Source: Gnetum montanum
Lineage: Eukaryota > Streptophyta > Gnetopsida > Gnetales > Gnetaceae
DNA length: 25,278 nucleotides
NCBI GenBank assembly: GCA_015680685.1
Contig: MNCI01015802.1
Location: 1-25,278 of the forward strand
Direction of reading: 5' to 3'
Made by a program: the position numbers and the translations under genes. How positions within the stretch are numbered: position 1 is the stretch's first letter; each line of letters begins with the position of its first letter. This document shows positions 1-10,339 of the stretch, one piece after another. The notes below the pieces were generated by a model that did not search any database, was not told the DNA's origin, and was given only the letters and a program-made list of their open reading frames with translations.

Positions 1-470
1 TTGAGGTCTACACAAATCTGCTTTCTTTTCTTTTCTGCTCATTTCGATTGAATCTTGCTCTATTTCTAGTTTTCTTGTAGAACTATCTCTTTCTCTGGGG
101 AAAATTAGGAGTAGATTGCGGAGTTGTGCTCAAATGTTTTTGCAAAATTTTACTTGTTACAAGCAGGTATTATAGGAGCCGCGTAGACTAGGCAGTTGAA
201 CAAAATAGGAAACTTTCAACAATTCACAGTACTTGACAAAGTTGGCTGAATCTCTTAAAGTAAGTCATTTGTAGTTTACACACACGCAATCATTACATTT
301 CTCACAACCGCACACCGCAACAGCACACACACATACTCACATTAACTACTGAGTTATTTGGAGGTATCTGGGCCTTGATGTTCCCAGAGACCAGCAGGCA
401 CCTAAATCCTGTTCGAGGACACTCGTTGGTGGTCGCGTCCCAAACGGTCGCCAACAACAAGAAAGTGTAA
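1..470. other. Unassigned CpG-containing segment at the left edge
   Basis: No coding frame is visible. The stretch keeps CpG dinucleotides (around 170-185, 285-310 and 405-455) that are scarce in the neighbouring decayed elements, so it is probably younger. It contains a CA-rich tract near 279-340 and a GC-rich knot at 408-455 in which GTTGG and CCAAC arms can pair. The minus-strand word at about 439-454 (TGGCGACCGTTTGGGA) loosely resembles a plant gypsy primer-binding site, and the plus-strand word after 359 (TTGGAGGTATCTGGGCC) is also PBS-like. It could therefore be LTR or leader sequence of an element continuing to the left, in either orientation. I cannot decide between them. Confidence 0.3.
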
Positions 471-610
471 AATAATTAAGAAAGGCTTAAAGGTACTAAC
501 AATGGTGTAAAATTAGAAAAATCTAAAAACCAAAAATCAAAAATTTGTAAAATAAATAATTTGTAAAAATCAAAAGCGTAAAAAATAAAAAGTAGAAAAT
601 TGAGAAGCCA
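470..610 (-). other. T-rich tract downstream of integrase (element A)
   Basis: On the minus strand this is a low-complexity T-rich run directly after the end of the integrase frame. Equivalent tracts follow the integrase of F/C (about 22960-23095) and the gag-like frame of B (about 14420-14510), so it looks like a family-level landmark rather than random low complexity. No coding content is seen. Confidence 0.5.
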
Positions 611-619
611 TATGGATTG

Positions 620-1950
620 TTACCATGGATGGCCATCTCCCCCATGATTGAGTTGGAAGGAAGAGATTCAAAAAATAGAACGTGGTTGTCCATCCCTCAA
701 GGTGGTAATTGTACTTGCTTTTCATGGTTTGAGAAAAGGCTTAACTTGTTGGATGTTGACCAATAGATTTTTATTTGAGCTTTCAGGCTTGTAGATCAAC
801 ATGGCCCCTAAGGAAAAGGTTTTATCAAACTATATAAGGTCCCTCCCACAATGTTTGAAAATTTTCCTTCTAGGGTACATGTGTGGGGTTCAATAGAGAA
901 CCTTATCTCCTAGTTGAAGTTTTACTTTCCTTATTTTGAGGTCATGAAGTTGCTTATTGAATGCCTTGTGCACCTTGTTCAAGGATAGGACCACTAATCA
1001 ATTTTCATCTAGCACATTCAAGTTGATTAATCTTTCTTTCTATGCTAGACTTAGGTCAAGATCAAAATCATAGGTCATTGAGAGTGTACGAAGCTTGGAT
1101 TGAATTGGGAGCATTGGAAGTTTTTCATACACCAACTCATAGGGAGAGTAGATAATAGGAAGTTTCCATGTTGAATGGTAGGCCTAGAGGGCATCGTTGA
1201 GTTTTATACTCAAATCTTTCCTATATTTGCTAATGGTATGTGTTAGTATTTTTGTGATCTCCTGGTTGGTTACCTCTACTTGACCATTGGCTTGGGGGTG
1301 ATAGGGTGTTGTTAATTTATGTTCAACCCTTAAACATTACATTAACTTTCTAAAAGTGGCACCTGTGAAATGAGTTCCATTATTAAAAATTAGTACACAT
1401 GCCACCCCAAACCTATTTACAATATTTTATTATATAAACCTAGTAGCAGTGGATGATGTACAATTAGTAACAGTTATTGCTTCTACCCATTTTTTGCAAT
1501 AGTCAACTACTACGATGATATACACCCTTCCATTGGACATGGGTGTGATGGGACCCATGAAGTCAATGCCCCATATGTCAAAAGGTTCCAATGGTTGAAT
1601 TCACTATTGAGGACCTTCCATGCGAGTTGTCATCCTCCCATCTCATTGATAATGCTCACAAGATTCGACAAACTGGTGGGCATCCCCAAAGATTCTAGGC
1701 CAATAGTATCCTACCATCAGGATTTTTATGGTCATGCATCTCCCTACATAGTGGCTTGCACAAGGCCTTTCATGAGCATCCTAGAGAACAAGCAGTTGAT
1801 CTTCATCAAGGACACACCAATGAATTATGCCATCGACATAGACCTTGTAAAGATGTCCATTGATTTCCATGAAATATTTGGCCTAATGAAGAAATTGTTG
1901 CCTCTTTCTAAAGTCAAGATCTTATGGATCTTTTGAGTAAGAAGATAGGT
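620..1950 (-). pseudogene. Integrase remnant, Ty3/gypsy element A
   Basis: Integrase joins the reverse-transcribed element DNA to the host chromosome in the nucleus. Read right to left, a zinc-binding-type segment (about 1700-1900, YVGRCMTIKI, YYWPRIFGDAHQF) is followed by the catalytic core with [12 protein letters not shown] at about 1555-1600 and [16 protein letters not shown] at about 1470-1535. The second catalytic aspartate position reads IFNNGTHF (about 1366-1390), so Asp has become Asn. The HPQANGQVEVTNQEI segment with the catalytic Glu lies at about 1260-1307. A C-terminal region with AYHSTWKLPIIYSPYELVYE follows at about 1120-1190, and the GD-containing tail is near 900. Several in-frame stops show it is not functional. 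The wording of the motifs fits plant Tat/Athila-like integrases. Confidence 0.88.
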
Positions 1951-2039
1951 AAGGATGTCATTATACCATGTTGTTTTTATGAGCATTTAGTCATTTAGTG
2001 CTCTTGCAAAGAGGAGTTAATCTAGAAACTGATCAGAGA

Positions 2040-2510
2040 GTGGGCTCTCCTCCTCTTTATTATTTCACCTTACGCGAGAGAGGTTGTCAGTGATCACATT
2101 TCAATCCCTTTTCAATCTACCATCGTGAGATCAAATTCTTGTAAGATCACGAGTTACCATATGATACGAGGGCTCACCACTGGCTTATTCATGAGGAAGC
2201 ATATTGCATTGTGGTCCATGTGCACAAATACTTTTTAGCCAAGCGCATAGTGCCTAAACTTTTCAAGAGTGTACACCACGACCATTAGTTCTTTTTCCAT
2301 TGTGGTGTCATTTAATTGTGCTCCCACAATGCTTCAGCTCACACAGTGGATGTAGTATGGATGTTTCTCATCATCCATCTGCATGAGCACTATTCCCAAT
2401 ACATAGTTAGATGCATTTGACATGATCTGGAAGGATTTGGAATAATCTAGTGCTTGTAGGATTGGTGTTTCTACGAGTTTCTCCTTTAACTGTTGGAATG
2501 CATGTTCACA
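2040..2510 (-). pseudogene. RNase H remnant, element A
   Basis: RNase H removes the RNA strand of the RNA:DNA hybrid during reverse transcription. The minus strand reads NASNYVLGIVLMQ (about 2420-2370), then TTMEKELMVVVYTLEKFRHY (about 2310-2250) and a worn TDH-type motif reading MDHNA near 2215. The first position, normally the Asp of DAS, is Asn here (a G to A change), while the Glu of MEKEL is kept. Stops lie in frame. It sits between RT (right) and integrase (left), as expected for a Ty3/gypsy polyprotein. Confidence 0.8.
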
Positions 2511-2559
2511 TTTCTCGGTCTAAATGAATGGTACATCTTTCTTTGTAAGCTCTATCAAT

Positions 2560-3110
2560 AGTTTTGCAATCTTAGAGAAATTATCTATGAATCATTGGTA
2601 GTAGCCAATGTGTGCTCTATAGGTGGAAAAGTCATCCATGAAGACTTCCACACCATTACTGATCTACTATTGGAAAATACTAAGGAGCAGGCATTCAAAT
2701 GTTATAGGGGCATTACACAGACCGAATGGCATCTTATAGTATGTAAAAGTTCCCCAAAGACTCATGAATGTTATCTTGGCCTGATATTCTAATGTAATTT
2801 GGATTTGGTTATAGCCACTATAACCATCTAAGAAGCTATAATAACAATGCCTAGATATGGTGTCCAACACTTGATCTACAAATGGCAATGGAAAATGATC
2901 TTTAAATGTTGCCATATTCAACAGCATGAAGTTAATTCAAACCTACCATTTGCCATCTTTTTTCAATACAATTATGAGTGTGCTAACCCACTCACTATCC
3001 ACGATGGGATAGATGAACCCTGCCTTGAGGAGTTGTTCAATTTCCTTGATAATCTAGTTCAATTTAGGGTTCAGCTACCTCTATAGCTACCTTCTAGGCT
3101 TCATGACCAG
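2560..3110 (-). pseudogene. Reverse transcriptase remnant, element A
   Basis: RT copies element RNA into DNA in the cytoplasmic particle. The best preserved open piece (2667-2927) contains FPLPFVDQVLDTI, then FLDGYSGYNQIQI, whose Asp is the first catalytic residue, then MPFGLCNAPITF. Just downstream at about 2625-2655 the minus strand encodes VEVFMDDFS, the FMDD form of the YxDD catalytic box, in a shifted or interrupted frame. Upstream to about 3110 a worn N-terminal part is recognisable (EQLLKAGFIYPIVDSEWV-like, 2980-3045). The 3111-3620 stretch is the protease-RT spacer, with no distinct motif. The copy is broken by stops. Confidence 0.9.
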
Positions 3111-3629
3111 GTCAATGTAAATGCAATGTTGTCATATCCTTGGATCAATTCCTATTAGCTCAGGATATGACCAAGCAAAGGGCGTTGGCCATGTGTTAAC
3201 CACCTTTAACAATTTTACTTTTTGTTTAGGAGTAAGTTTGGCATTAATTATGATCGATTTTCCATTGTATTAAAATGCATATTCCATGTTGATCGATAAA
3301 GATTTTAGCTCTAGGGGCTCCTATTTGAAGTTATCAAGGATTTTCAACTCTCCCCAACAAGTATCATCATCTTCCTCAAAGAGTTGGGGATGGACTTGTT
3401 CAATTTTATCCATGCCTTAAATATAAGCACATGTTAGGTTCTTAGTTGGTTCCTTGCATAATGTGCTATTATCTAAGTCAACTATTAGCCACTGGGTGCC
3501 CTCCTGTTTTGTGGATACTACGTACAAACACCTTTGAATATTGATTTCTTTTGCACATTGATTGCATGCTTTAATGTATGTACTTTTGATGGACCAAATA
3601 TTTTACACATAATTCCACCTGTTATTGTT

Positions 3630-3960
3630 TTACATGATGCATGGAATACACTTCTTCTCTATCTTTTGAAATTTATTTTCTTTGGAGATTTCCAAAGAGA
3701 GGTCCCTTATGCCCATACGTGTGTCGACCGTGCTCAACCAAGCTCTTCCCATAATGATGGGAAAGTCACTTTTGTAGTTTTCAACCCAAATCTCTAGAAA
3801 ATCAGCAAGATAGTACCACCCACAAACTATGATCACAATGTCCTCTACTAATCCTAGAGGCACAATGATTGACAGATTTGCAATTCTAGATAGATGTTGC
3901 TCTTCTTGAGAGGTGGTAGGTTCCAAGCATTATACATGTCATGAGGGATGAAACTAATTC
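3630..3960 (-). pseudogene. Aspartic protease remnant, element A
   Basis: Retroelement proteases cut the Gag-Pol polyprotein. The open piece at 3630-3926 reads PLGLVEDIVIIVCGWYYLADF followed by FPIIMGRAWLSTVDTRMGI. This matches the layout of plant gypsy proteases downstream of the catalytic DTG box (G-x-x-x-D-V ... DF ... PIILGRPFL). The Asp of a DSG/DTG box is only suggested by LDSIFGISF at about 3948-3978. It lies between the gag tail and RT as expected. Stops and a shifted N-terminus mark it as dead. Confidence 0.75.
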
Positions 3961-4059
3961 CAAAAATAGAGTCAAGAAGAGTCTTACATGGCTCATGTCC
4001 AATGATCTATAGGTAAATGAGTGGACTTTCTAGGTCAAATCTTTTCATGGGAAGATTTC

Positions 4060-5752
4060 CAGCCTTAATCTAGTTGAAAACAGCATGAGTTAGCATCATA
4101 GGATGAATCTGAGGTGACATTTGTTTTGAAGAGCACTCAAAGTATTTGATGTAGAGAATGAGGGTATCGGAAATGCATGATGATCAGCCATACTAGGTTG
4201 TGAGGGTTGGAGAGGATTTTTGGGTTGGAAGAATGGTCTTTTTTTGGATCGATTTTCTGAACCATTTGGCTGGAAAGCCTCTTGTGAATGTATAGCCCTC
4301 ATAGCATTTCGTTGTTGCAGCTATGAAGGAATCTCACCTTACATAGATGGAGCAGAAGGTAACTAGGTTGAAGGTAGAGGTGTGTATGCAGATGGATGTG
4401 AAGGGTAGTATGGATATGGGTTTTTCCCTCAAGTAAATTGTGAATGTGTTCGATGGTGCTATGGAGGGTAATAGTGATGATGAAATGAGGCATGGATGTT
4501 CGTATTGACAAATGTCACAATCAGTTTCATCATCAAAGTTGGTTTTCATAACTTCCTCTACAGTCACAATTTTTCCCTTACCTCTTTAGTAGGCACATTC
4601 AACTTCTTTTTACCACCTGCGATTATGATCAATAGTTTGCTTTTTGGATTCTTTAGCAATCTTCATAGCATCTTGGAATTTTTCATCCAAAGAGTCCCAT
4701 AATTTATCAACCTTTTTCAAAGTATTAGAAACAAATTTTTGAATGGGCAAGGTTTTTCTGTTTTCAACTTCATCAAGTGGTGACTCCTCTTCGTCACAAA
4801 ATCAGACCTCTCATTTCCCGATGGAAGCATCCCTATTATACTCTTCTGCACTTTCTCTTTTTCACAACTCATCTTCTTCTTTTGCTACCTACTCTATCAG
4901 CCTTTAGATCTGATGAGCTCTCAGTTCAAACAATCTTCCTTGGGTATACACCCCAAGAGTTCTTCTAGTTTCTACTCTGCGCCCATCTCTGATGTGGCAA
5001 AGTTGTTCCCTCTAAGAATAATCATGCCTAGGGCATCGGTGTAAGAGTGAATAGTATCTACCCACAGTAGCATCCAAGGGTTCATGTGTTCCCTATTTTC
5101 AGCCTTAGATTTACCTTTTCAAATTAGACACCCTGGACTACATTTAGTATTTGTCATTAAACAACTTTAACATGATATTCCATTAGTGAATGTATTCTAG
5201 TTCTAAGGACCGGTACTAGCTTTTAGCTCCCTTGATGAGTGTCCTAAGGAAGAGCTTTAGTTTCTACCATTCATTTTCTATGTTCTGTAAGGCACAAGCA
5301 TCATGGAAAGCTTGTAAATGTGTCTGTGGATCAAAGTTGTATGCCCCTCAAATCTTGGGATATTAGTCATGTCTAAGTGCTCGATCCTACTATCTTTCAT
5401 TTGCTTGGTTGGAATTCTAACTACCTTTGCAATGTTGAGCATGCATTGAGTCACCAATGGAGGTTCATCATCATCACTATGTCGATGATGTCGATGATGG
5501 TTTCAACCATCCCTTTGGTCTTGGTGGCCTTCATAATTATTGTTGTAGTGACCAAAAATGTTAGTAGCTAGAACGGTCACACCAAGGGGTCTATGGTCAT
5601 AGTATTGTCCTAACCTCACCCCCATCCGAAGGGTCATCATTGGAGGGAAACACAAAGGTAGAGCACCCGAAACAATATTGTTAATTGAACTGGGACTTAC
5701 AGAGTGTTTCGATGAACAAGTGCTAGGGGAATTGCATAGTGTTTTTGGTGGT
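4060..5752 (-). pseudogene. Gag, C-terminal part (capsid core, zinc knuckle, Pro/Tyr-rich tail), element A
   Basis: Gag builds the virus-like particle and binds element RNA. Read right to left, a capsid-type core lies around 4900-5420, with FHDACALQNIENEW-like and WNIMLKLFNDKY-like stretches that fit a retrotransposon gag domain. It aligns by eye with 20630-21000 of F/C. A zinc-knuckle-like segment, CDICQYEHP, follows at about 4487-4522, apparently short by three codons before the last Cys compared with element B. A Pro/Tyr/His-rich tail (4096-4450) leads to the protease. The right end of this segment is the insertion at 5753, so the N-terminal part of gag continues at 7173. Many stops are present. 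Confidence 0.75.
5744..5752 (+). repeat. 9-bp target-site duplication, left copy
   Basis: TTTGGTGGT here is identical to 7173-7181. Removing the intervening bases plus one copy would bring the two parts of element A gag together, which supports a true target-site duplication. Confidence 0.65.
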
Positions 5753-6265
5753 ACCGAGGTTGACTAAGCCCAAGAGTAATAGGGTTTTCCGATGTAAAAA
5801 CAAAGGTGTGAATATGCAAATGCATGCAAAATATCGAAAAGATGAAAATGTCATGCCAAATGTGAAAGAAAATGTTTCAAAATGTAATGGCGTTTAAGAG
5901 AGGAAGAATGGCACCACCCCAAACAAGGGAGCATAACAATTGCAAAAGAGAGTGAGGAGGTACACAGTGTATAGATGAGCATAGTAGGTAGCATAGTCAT
6001 AATCTCTAAGGTGTTTGAGCTATGAAACTAACATCCATCATGAAGTCTAAGCCTGCTGGGTCAGCTACCATGATGTCTTACGGGCTGTGGTGTGCTACAG
6101 TGTACAAAAGTGGTGTCCCAGAGTTTTGCCGAGGCATTAAGTATGCCTGGGTGCAAGGGTTTTAATGCCAGCATGCTCGCTACTAAATGAGAACACCTAC
6201 TGAGTGCTTCAAAATGTCAACCACTGAATGTAAAATGCCAACCCCTAAAATGTAAATCACATGGG

Positions 6266-6273
6266 TATTTATA
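6266..6273 (-). promoter_or_regulatory. TATA box in the 1,420-bp insertion
   Basis: The minus strand reads CCTATAAATACCCATG, the same CCTATAAATA context as the TATA boxes of the element A and B LTRs. It would drive transcription leftward if functional. Confidence 0.55.
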
Positions 6274-6636
6274 GGATGGAGGGGCTATGTTGACCCCAAC
6301 TACACTCTTATTGGAATGAAATGGTGCTATGCTCTGGTGTGCTCTAATAGACCTTGAGACTATGAGACTGTGACTATGTTGCCAAGACTACATGTGCTAG
6401 AGTTCAAAAGACTGTGATGTACCTACAAATAGTGCAATTTAGAGGCCACACTCTAGGACTATGCTCTCCCCTCTTTAGAGTGGGATTGAGCATAGGTACA
6501 ATTTTGGGCCATAGGGGATGCAAAGAAAGTGCAAGTTGCTAATCCTTCTTGTAGGAGAAGTGTTGAAGCTGAGATGGAGGCCAATGCTAAGCTCTAAAAG
6601 CTTTTGGAGATTACCCTTTATTGCTATACCAGCTAG

Positions 6637-7080
6637 ACTCTAAAGTGTAACCCAACATAATTAGGAAAACTTTGCAAAAATTAAAGTCCAGTGCTAGCTA
6701 CACTAGCTACACTCTAAAGTGTAGTAGGAAAAGTGGGAGCATAGCACTAACACTTGAAAAAATTAGCAAAACTTGCAATCTTCATCTAGGCTATGCTGGC
6801 TATGCTTTGGAGCATAGTAGGAGGGGTAGCCTTAGGAGTTAGAAAATCTACCAAAATGCCTCTTCCATGCTAAGCCAACTTAACAACCTTTGACTTAACA
6901 CTTAAGGAAAATTGGCCTTTGAAGTACATGCTACACTAGCAATGCTTTGAAGCATAGCAATGAGAATGGAATCATAGCACAACACTTTGAAAGTTTTTTG
7001 CAACTACTATCAACAATTAGAAAATTTTGCAATTTTGGCTCTATGCCGCATGCTACACTGACTATGCTCTAGGGCATAGC
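6637..7080. repeat. Dispersed short hairpin repeat (CTATGCT ... AGCATAG family)
   Basis: Short palindromic hairpins recur at about 6709-6726 (CTACACT CTAA AGTGTAG), 6800-6817 (CTATGCT TTGG AGCATAG), 6942-6956 (ATGCT TTGA AGCAT) and 7062-7080 (CTATGC TCTAGG GCATAG). A weaker one-armed copy lies at 6637. The stems pair although their bases differ. Similar unpaired words (CTATGCT, AGCATAG) also occur at 5979-6000, 6320-6335 and 6470-6500. No coding frame is present. Confidence 0.6.
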
Positions 7081-7172
7081 CCCAACAATGGAAGCATGGG
7101 CCAAGCACTTAGAAAAAATTTATCTCATGTTGACACTTAGATAAATTTGCCGTTGAGGTGCTGTTGCCTCAA

Positions 7173-7181
7173 TTTGGTGGT
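7173..7181 (+). repeat. 9-bp target-site duplication, right copy
   Basis: TTTGGTGGT, identical to 5744-5752; see the 1,420-bp insertion. Confidence 0.65.
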
Positions 7182-7880
7182 GTTTCAATTGTTTTATCAT
7201 TGATTACCTTCACCATGATTATCCCATTAGTAGCTTCTATGAGAACTAGAAGATGAAGAGGAATTTTTGGAATTAGATGAAGAGGAAGGTGGATAGCCAC
7301 TATCATCACAGTGTCTACTATCATCTTTTCATTCATTACGACTACCATCCTTAGATCCCTCTGCCATTGCAATGCTTATCCAAGTCCCTGCCTTGACTAT
7401 CACTCTTTCCTGAACCTAGTTTATGAATAGTGGATCACAGGTTTAGTAATAATAGAGGGTGGAGAATTTTCATGTTAAGAACCCTCAAGAGGAGGATCCA
7501 CATTGTCATCATGGTTTAGCAAGAACAAAGGATTACTAAAGTGTTTCCCCTTTGTAAACTCATGGTACTGCTCCTAGTTTCGATCTCACCTGCATTGTAT
7601 TTCAGTGGATAGTAGTCCCGAATGTCATAACCATTCACAACGTATTCTTCATGAAGATCTAAGATGCCCAACTTCTTAAGAGTTTGAAGTAGCATCCCAA
7701 GTACAAATCTATTGGGGGGCAAGACGATGTTGCCCTCCATATCATGCCATCATAGTTGTTCATCCTAATGTAGGATGAAGGTGAAGTCTGGTACATACTC
7801 ATCTAGATGAGTATATACCAATTTGCATTCCTATGGGACCAACAATTTAACACCTCACGTCTATGGGAAGAAGAAGACAT
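7173..7880 (-). pseudogene. Gag, N-terminal part, element A
   Basis: The likely start is the minus-strand ATG at 7880 (MSSSSHRREV), about 135 bases downstream of the PBS. An open piece at 7516-7740 contains EGNIVLPPNRFVLGMLLQTL; the F half of element F/C has a matching EDNIVLPPNHSVPSMLM at about 11712-11760, which confirms homology. Further on, a Ser/Asn/Asp-rich low-complexity stretch (7173-7372 in several frames) resembles the linker before the capsid core. Frame changes and stops are present. The frame is cut at 7173 by the insertion. Confidence 0.65.
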
Positions 7881-8013
7881 TTTGCAAAATGAATAAAATT
7901 ATTAGTGTGCTTAGTAGTTTATATGTCATTGAGAATGATGTTGACCTTGAGTTCATCCAATGATATAAATAATATTCACTAATCCTAGATAGTGCACATT
8001 TCAACAAAGAAAT

Positions 8014-8031
8014 TCCTCAGCAATGGCACCA
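8014..8031 (-). promoter_or_regulatory. Primer-binding site, element A (tRNA-Asp type)
   Basis: The minus strand reads TGGTGCCATTGCTGAGGA one base after the LTR end. It fits the tRNA-Asp primer site common in plant Athila/Tat-type elements, with a few transitions. Confidence 0.75.
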
Positions 8032-8032
8032 A

Positions 8033-8906
8033 TGATGAGCAACGAGATACCGTTATGCCCAACCATACAAATCATAAGCATTCATAGGCAATCTAGTCGA
8101 GTTCTGTGGACTTTATAGTTTCCAGTGCACTAGTCTCCTAGGCAGTGAACCTTGCCCTAAGATCATTCATTGTATTCCCAATTACACTTATGAAGCACAT
8201 GGTATGGTTAAGTGTAACTAAGGCATATGATTTTTATAGTTTTGGTGCCTAAATAGAGAGAAAGACAAGGTAATTTAATAGCTAATTTAATATAACTAAC
8301 CTACTAGTCTCTAGCTAGTCCTAGCATAAGTATCTGATCCTACCTTTTGTACATGTCCGAAATCCACATGTCCACTGCTAGGTTACCAAGTGCTATGCTA
8401 CTAGGTGCAACAAGCAATAATGCTACTGGGATTATCAAGCAAATACATGTTATGCTCGAAGTAGTCATACTTATGTGTTTAACCTATCTAACTTATCTTG
8501 CCTAATTACTTCATTAGCTTAATTACTAGAAAACATTTAATGAATGAATTAATTTAAAACATTGAATGCATAAATGAAATATTTAATCTATCTAGAGTGT
8601 TGCAAAGTTTCTCAGAAAGCTCGTCTTTCTTGACCCACACACTATCGTGCTCAGGTACAACAATGCTTGAATAAAGATCTGTACACTCAATGACTCCTAC
8701 TGCATGCACTTGGGAGAAATATTCTAACTCTTAAATGAACACAGTGCAAGAGCTTCACTACTATTGAAATCTTGTTTCCATAAATGTGGCTAGTACATGT
8801 GTATTTATAGGCAAAAAGTGAACATTGCATCAATGGGACCTCATCAACATATGATACGATGCATTGACAAGGCCTTGTTGACGTAATTAAGAAATGCAAC
8901 TCATCA
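8033..8906 (-). repeat. 5' LTR of element A (874 bp)
   Basis: On the minus strand it starts TGATGAGTTGC at 8906 and ends GCTCATCA at 8033, giving TG...CA ends directly followed by the PBS. The last ~100 bases (GTATGGTTGGGCATAACGGTATCTCG and onward) align with the ends of the B, F and D LTRs, so all belong to one LTR family. A TATA box lies at 8802-8809. The bases just outside (8907 on) belong to element E. Confidence 0.8.
8802..8809 (-). promoter_or_regulatory. TATA box of element A LTR
   Basis: TATAAATA in the context GCCTATAAATACAC on the minus strand, about 100 bases into the LTR. It marks the U3/R boundary region. Confidence 0.65.
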
Positions 8907-8989
8907 ATTTTGTTTGAAAAGATGAGGATATGAGTTTAGGATGAACTTCCTATTTTCCCACGTTTCTTGATCATAATTTGACTATTTAA

Positions 8990-10200
8990 CGTGTACTTTT
9001 GTAATGGTTTTATTTAAAGTTTCTTCATTATTTGATTTGTTATAGCTATAGGTTTCACTTTGAAACTCATACTTTATCTTAGGGATAGTTTGTTTCAATC
9101 TAGTACATAGGGAATGTTATTTTTATGTGATTTCTTTAATAGACTGACATGGAAGACAAGATCAATTTTTAAATTTCACCAAGAGATTTAGGTAGTACTT
9201 TATGTTACAAATTCATTTTAAAGTTTCAAAGGGTCCATAGTATTAAGGGATTAATTTGGTGTATTTTTCTAATTTTAGGGAGCTTATTTTTGACTTAACC
9301 CTTGACAATACTTGGTCATATATCTGAAACTCCTTCTTAAGGTGATGTTGATTAGCATATTCTTTGAATTTATCTTGGGCTACTTGCAAGTTCTATTTTT
9401 CTTTGGTGGTAATGTTTTTCATGATCTTTGATTCTTCGTCTTTCCACTCTCCTCTCAAGGTAGGATCAATCCAAGTTAATGGTGCTTGCTATTTCTTGTC
9501 CATACACAACGTCAAATGGAGTTATATAAATTGATCCTTGATAATTAGTATTATACGCAAATTCGGCCAAGTGTAAATAGTTTTTCCAAGTCTTGGATTT
9601 ACTCTCGACATAACTTCCTAAAATGTCTTCCAAAATTTGATTAACTCATTCAATTTGATCATTCATTTTAGGATGGTATGCTATGCTAAACTTTAATTAA
9701 GTACCAAGCTCCCTAAAAACATTTTTCCAAAATTCCAACATAAACTTTAAGTCTTAGGCTAATATGATTGACTTAGGGCATCCTTGTAATCAAAACACTT
9801 TTTGTATAAACTTTTGGACTACTTCATTTGTCATTTTAGTAGAATTTAAGGGTATGAAGTGAGCCATTTTTAATAGTCAATCCATAGCTACTAAGATTGA
9901 GTTATTTTCCTTCTTAGTTAATGGTAATTCTACAATAAAGTCCATAGTGACATCTTCCATTTCCATGTTATGACTTCTAATGATTATAATAGGCCACTAG
10001 CTTTGCTTTGTTTGACTTTTACTCTTTGGTACATTGGGCAACTTTCGATATATGTGAATATATCATTTTTAATTCTAGATCAAAAGTAAAACTTAACATA
10101 GCATCACACAAGTCTTAATGTATCTAGGGCATCCATCATATGAAACTTCATATGTTTCACTAAGTAACTTGTGTCTTGAGGCTCCTTTTGCGACGCACTC
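8990..10200 (-). pseudogene. Integrase remnant, element E
   Basis: Right to left: a worn zinc-binding segment with ESCPMYQRVKVKQSKASG (about 10000-10055), the catalytic core with MDFIVELPLTKKENNSILVAMD (about 9890-9950, first Asp kept) and MAHFIPLNSTKMTNEVVQKF (about 9810-9870), GCPKSII near 9770, and YHPKMNDQIE (about 9650-9690, the catalytic Glu kept, the usual TDGQ changed). LHLAEFAYNTNY and TPFDVVYGQEIAST follow at about 9490-9580. A weak YKVLPKSLGEI segment near 9165-9205 could be the tail. No chromodomain can be claimed. Stops and frameshifts are frequent. Confidence 0.8.
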
Positions 10201-10339
10201 TTTCAACTTTCATCAGCATTCCTTATAGGGGAAGATGGTAATTAGGTTTGAAAGTTATGTTGGTTAGAGCTATTTGAAATAATGGTATTTTTTTTTATCT
10301 ATTCTTTAATTTATCCTTCCATGGAGGTTGTGATAAAAC

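Larger units (their letters stand above)
5753..7172 (-). mobile_element. 1,420-bp insertion in element A gag: solo LTR or MULE-like element
   Basis: The segment interrupts the gag of element A and is bounded by a perfect 9-bp direct repeat. On the minus strand it has a TATA box (TATAAATA at 6266-6273) about 900 bases from its right end, leaving about 510 bases downstream; this division resembles U3 and R-U5 of an LTR. There is no coding frame. A 9-bp duplication is typical of Mutator-like elements rather than of LTR insertions (usually 5 bp), and the ends do not show a clean TG...CA. Shifting the boundary to a 5-bp duplication would leave an end in CA but a start in TT. The right-hand part contains several short hairpins built on CTATGCT/AGCATAG words. 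Class is undecided. Confidence 0.6.
470..8906 (-). mobile_element. Element A: decayed Ty3/gypsy (Tat/Athila-like) LTR retrotransposon, minus strand
   Basis: Read on the minus strand, the order is LTR (8033-8906), tRNA-Asp-like PBS (8014-8031), gag, protease, RT, RNase H, integrase and a T-rich tract. This is the standard Ty3/gypsy order. All coding parts carry stops and some frameshifts, so the copy is dead. The 3' LTR is not seen, and the left boundary near 470 is an estimate. Gag is split by a 1,420-bp insertion at 5753-7172. Element A lies directly against the integrase end of element E, so it probably inserted into E. It is clearly related to F/C: gag, integrase and the LTR end all align by eye. 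Confidence 0.85.

Noticed and set aside
408-425. tRNA fragment (TGTTCGAGGA resembling a T-loop)
   Set aside because: The bases around it do not form a T-stem or an acceptor stem, and no D- or anticodon arm is found.
4299-4968. Several plus- and minus-strand short ORFs (4299-4511, 4496-4702, 4777-4968)
   Set aside because: They are low-complexity shadows of the Pro/Tyr-rich gag tail and linker of element A in other frames.
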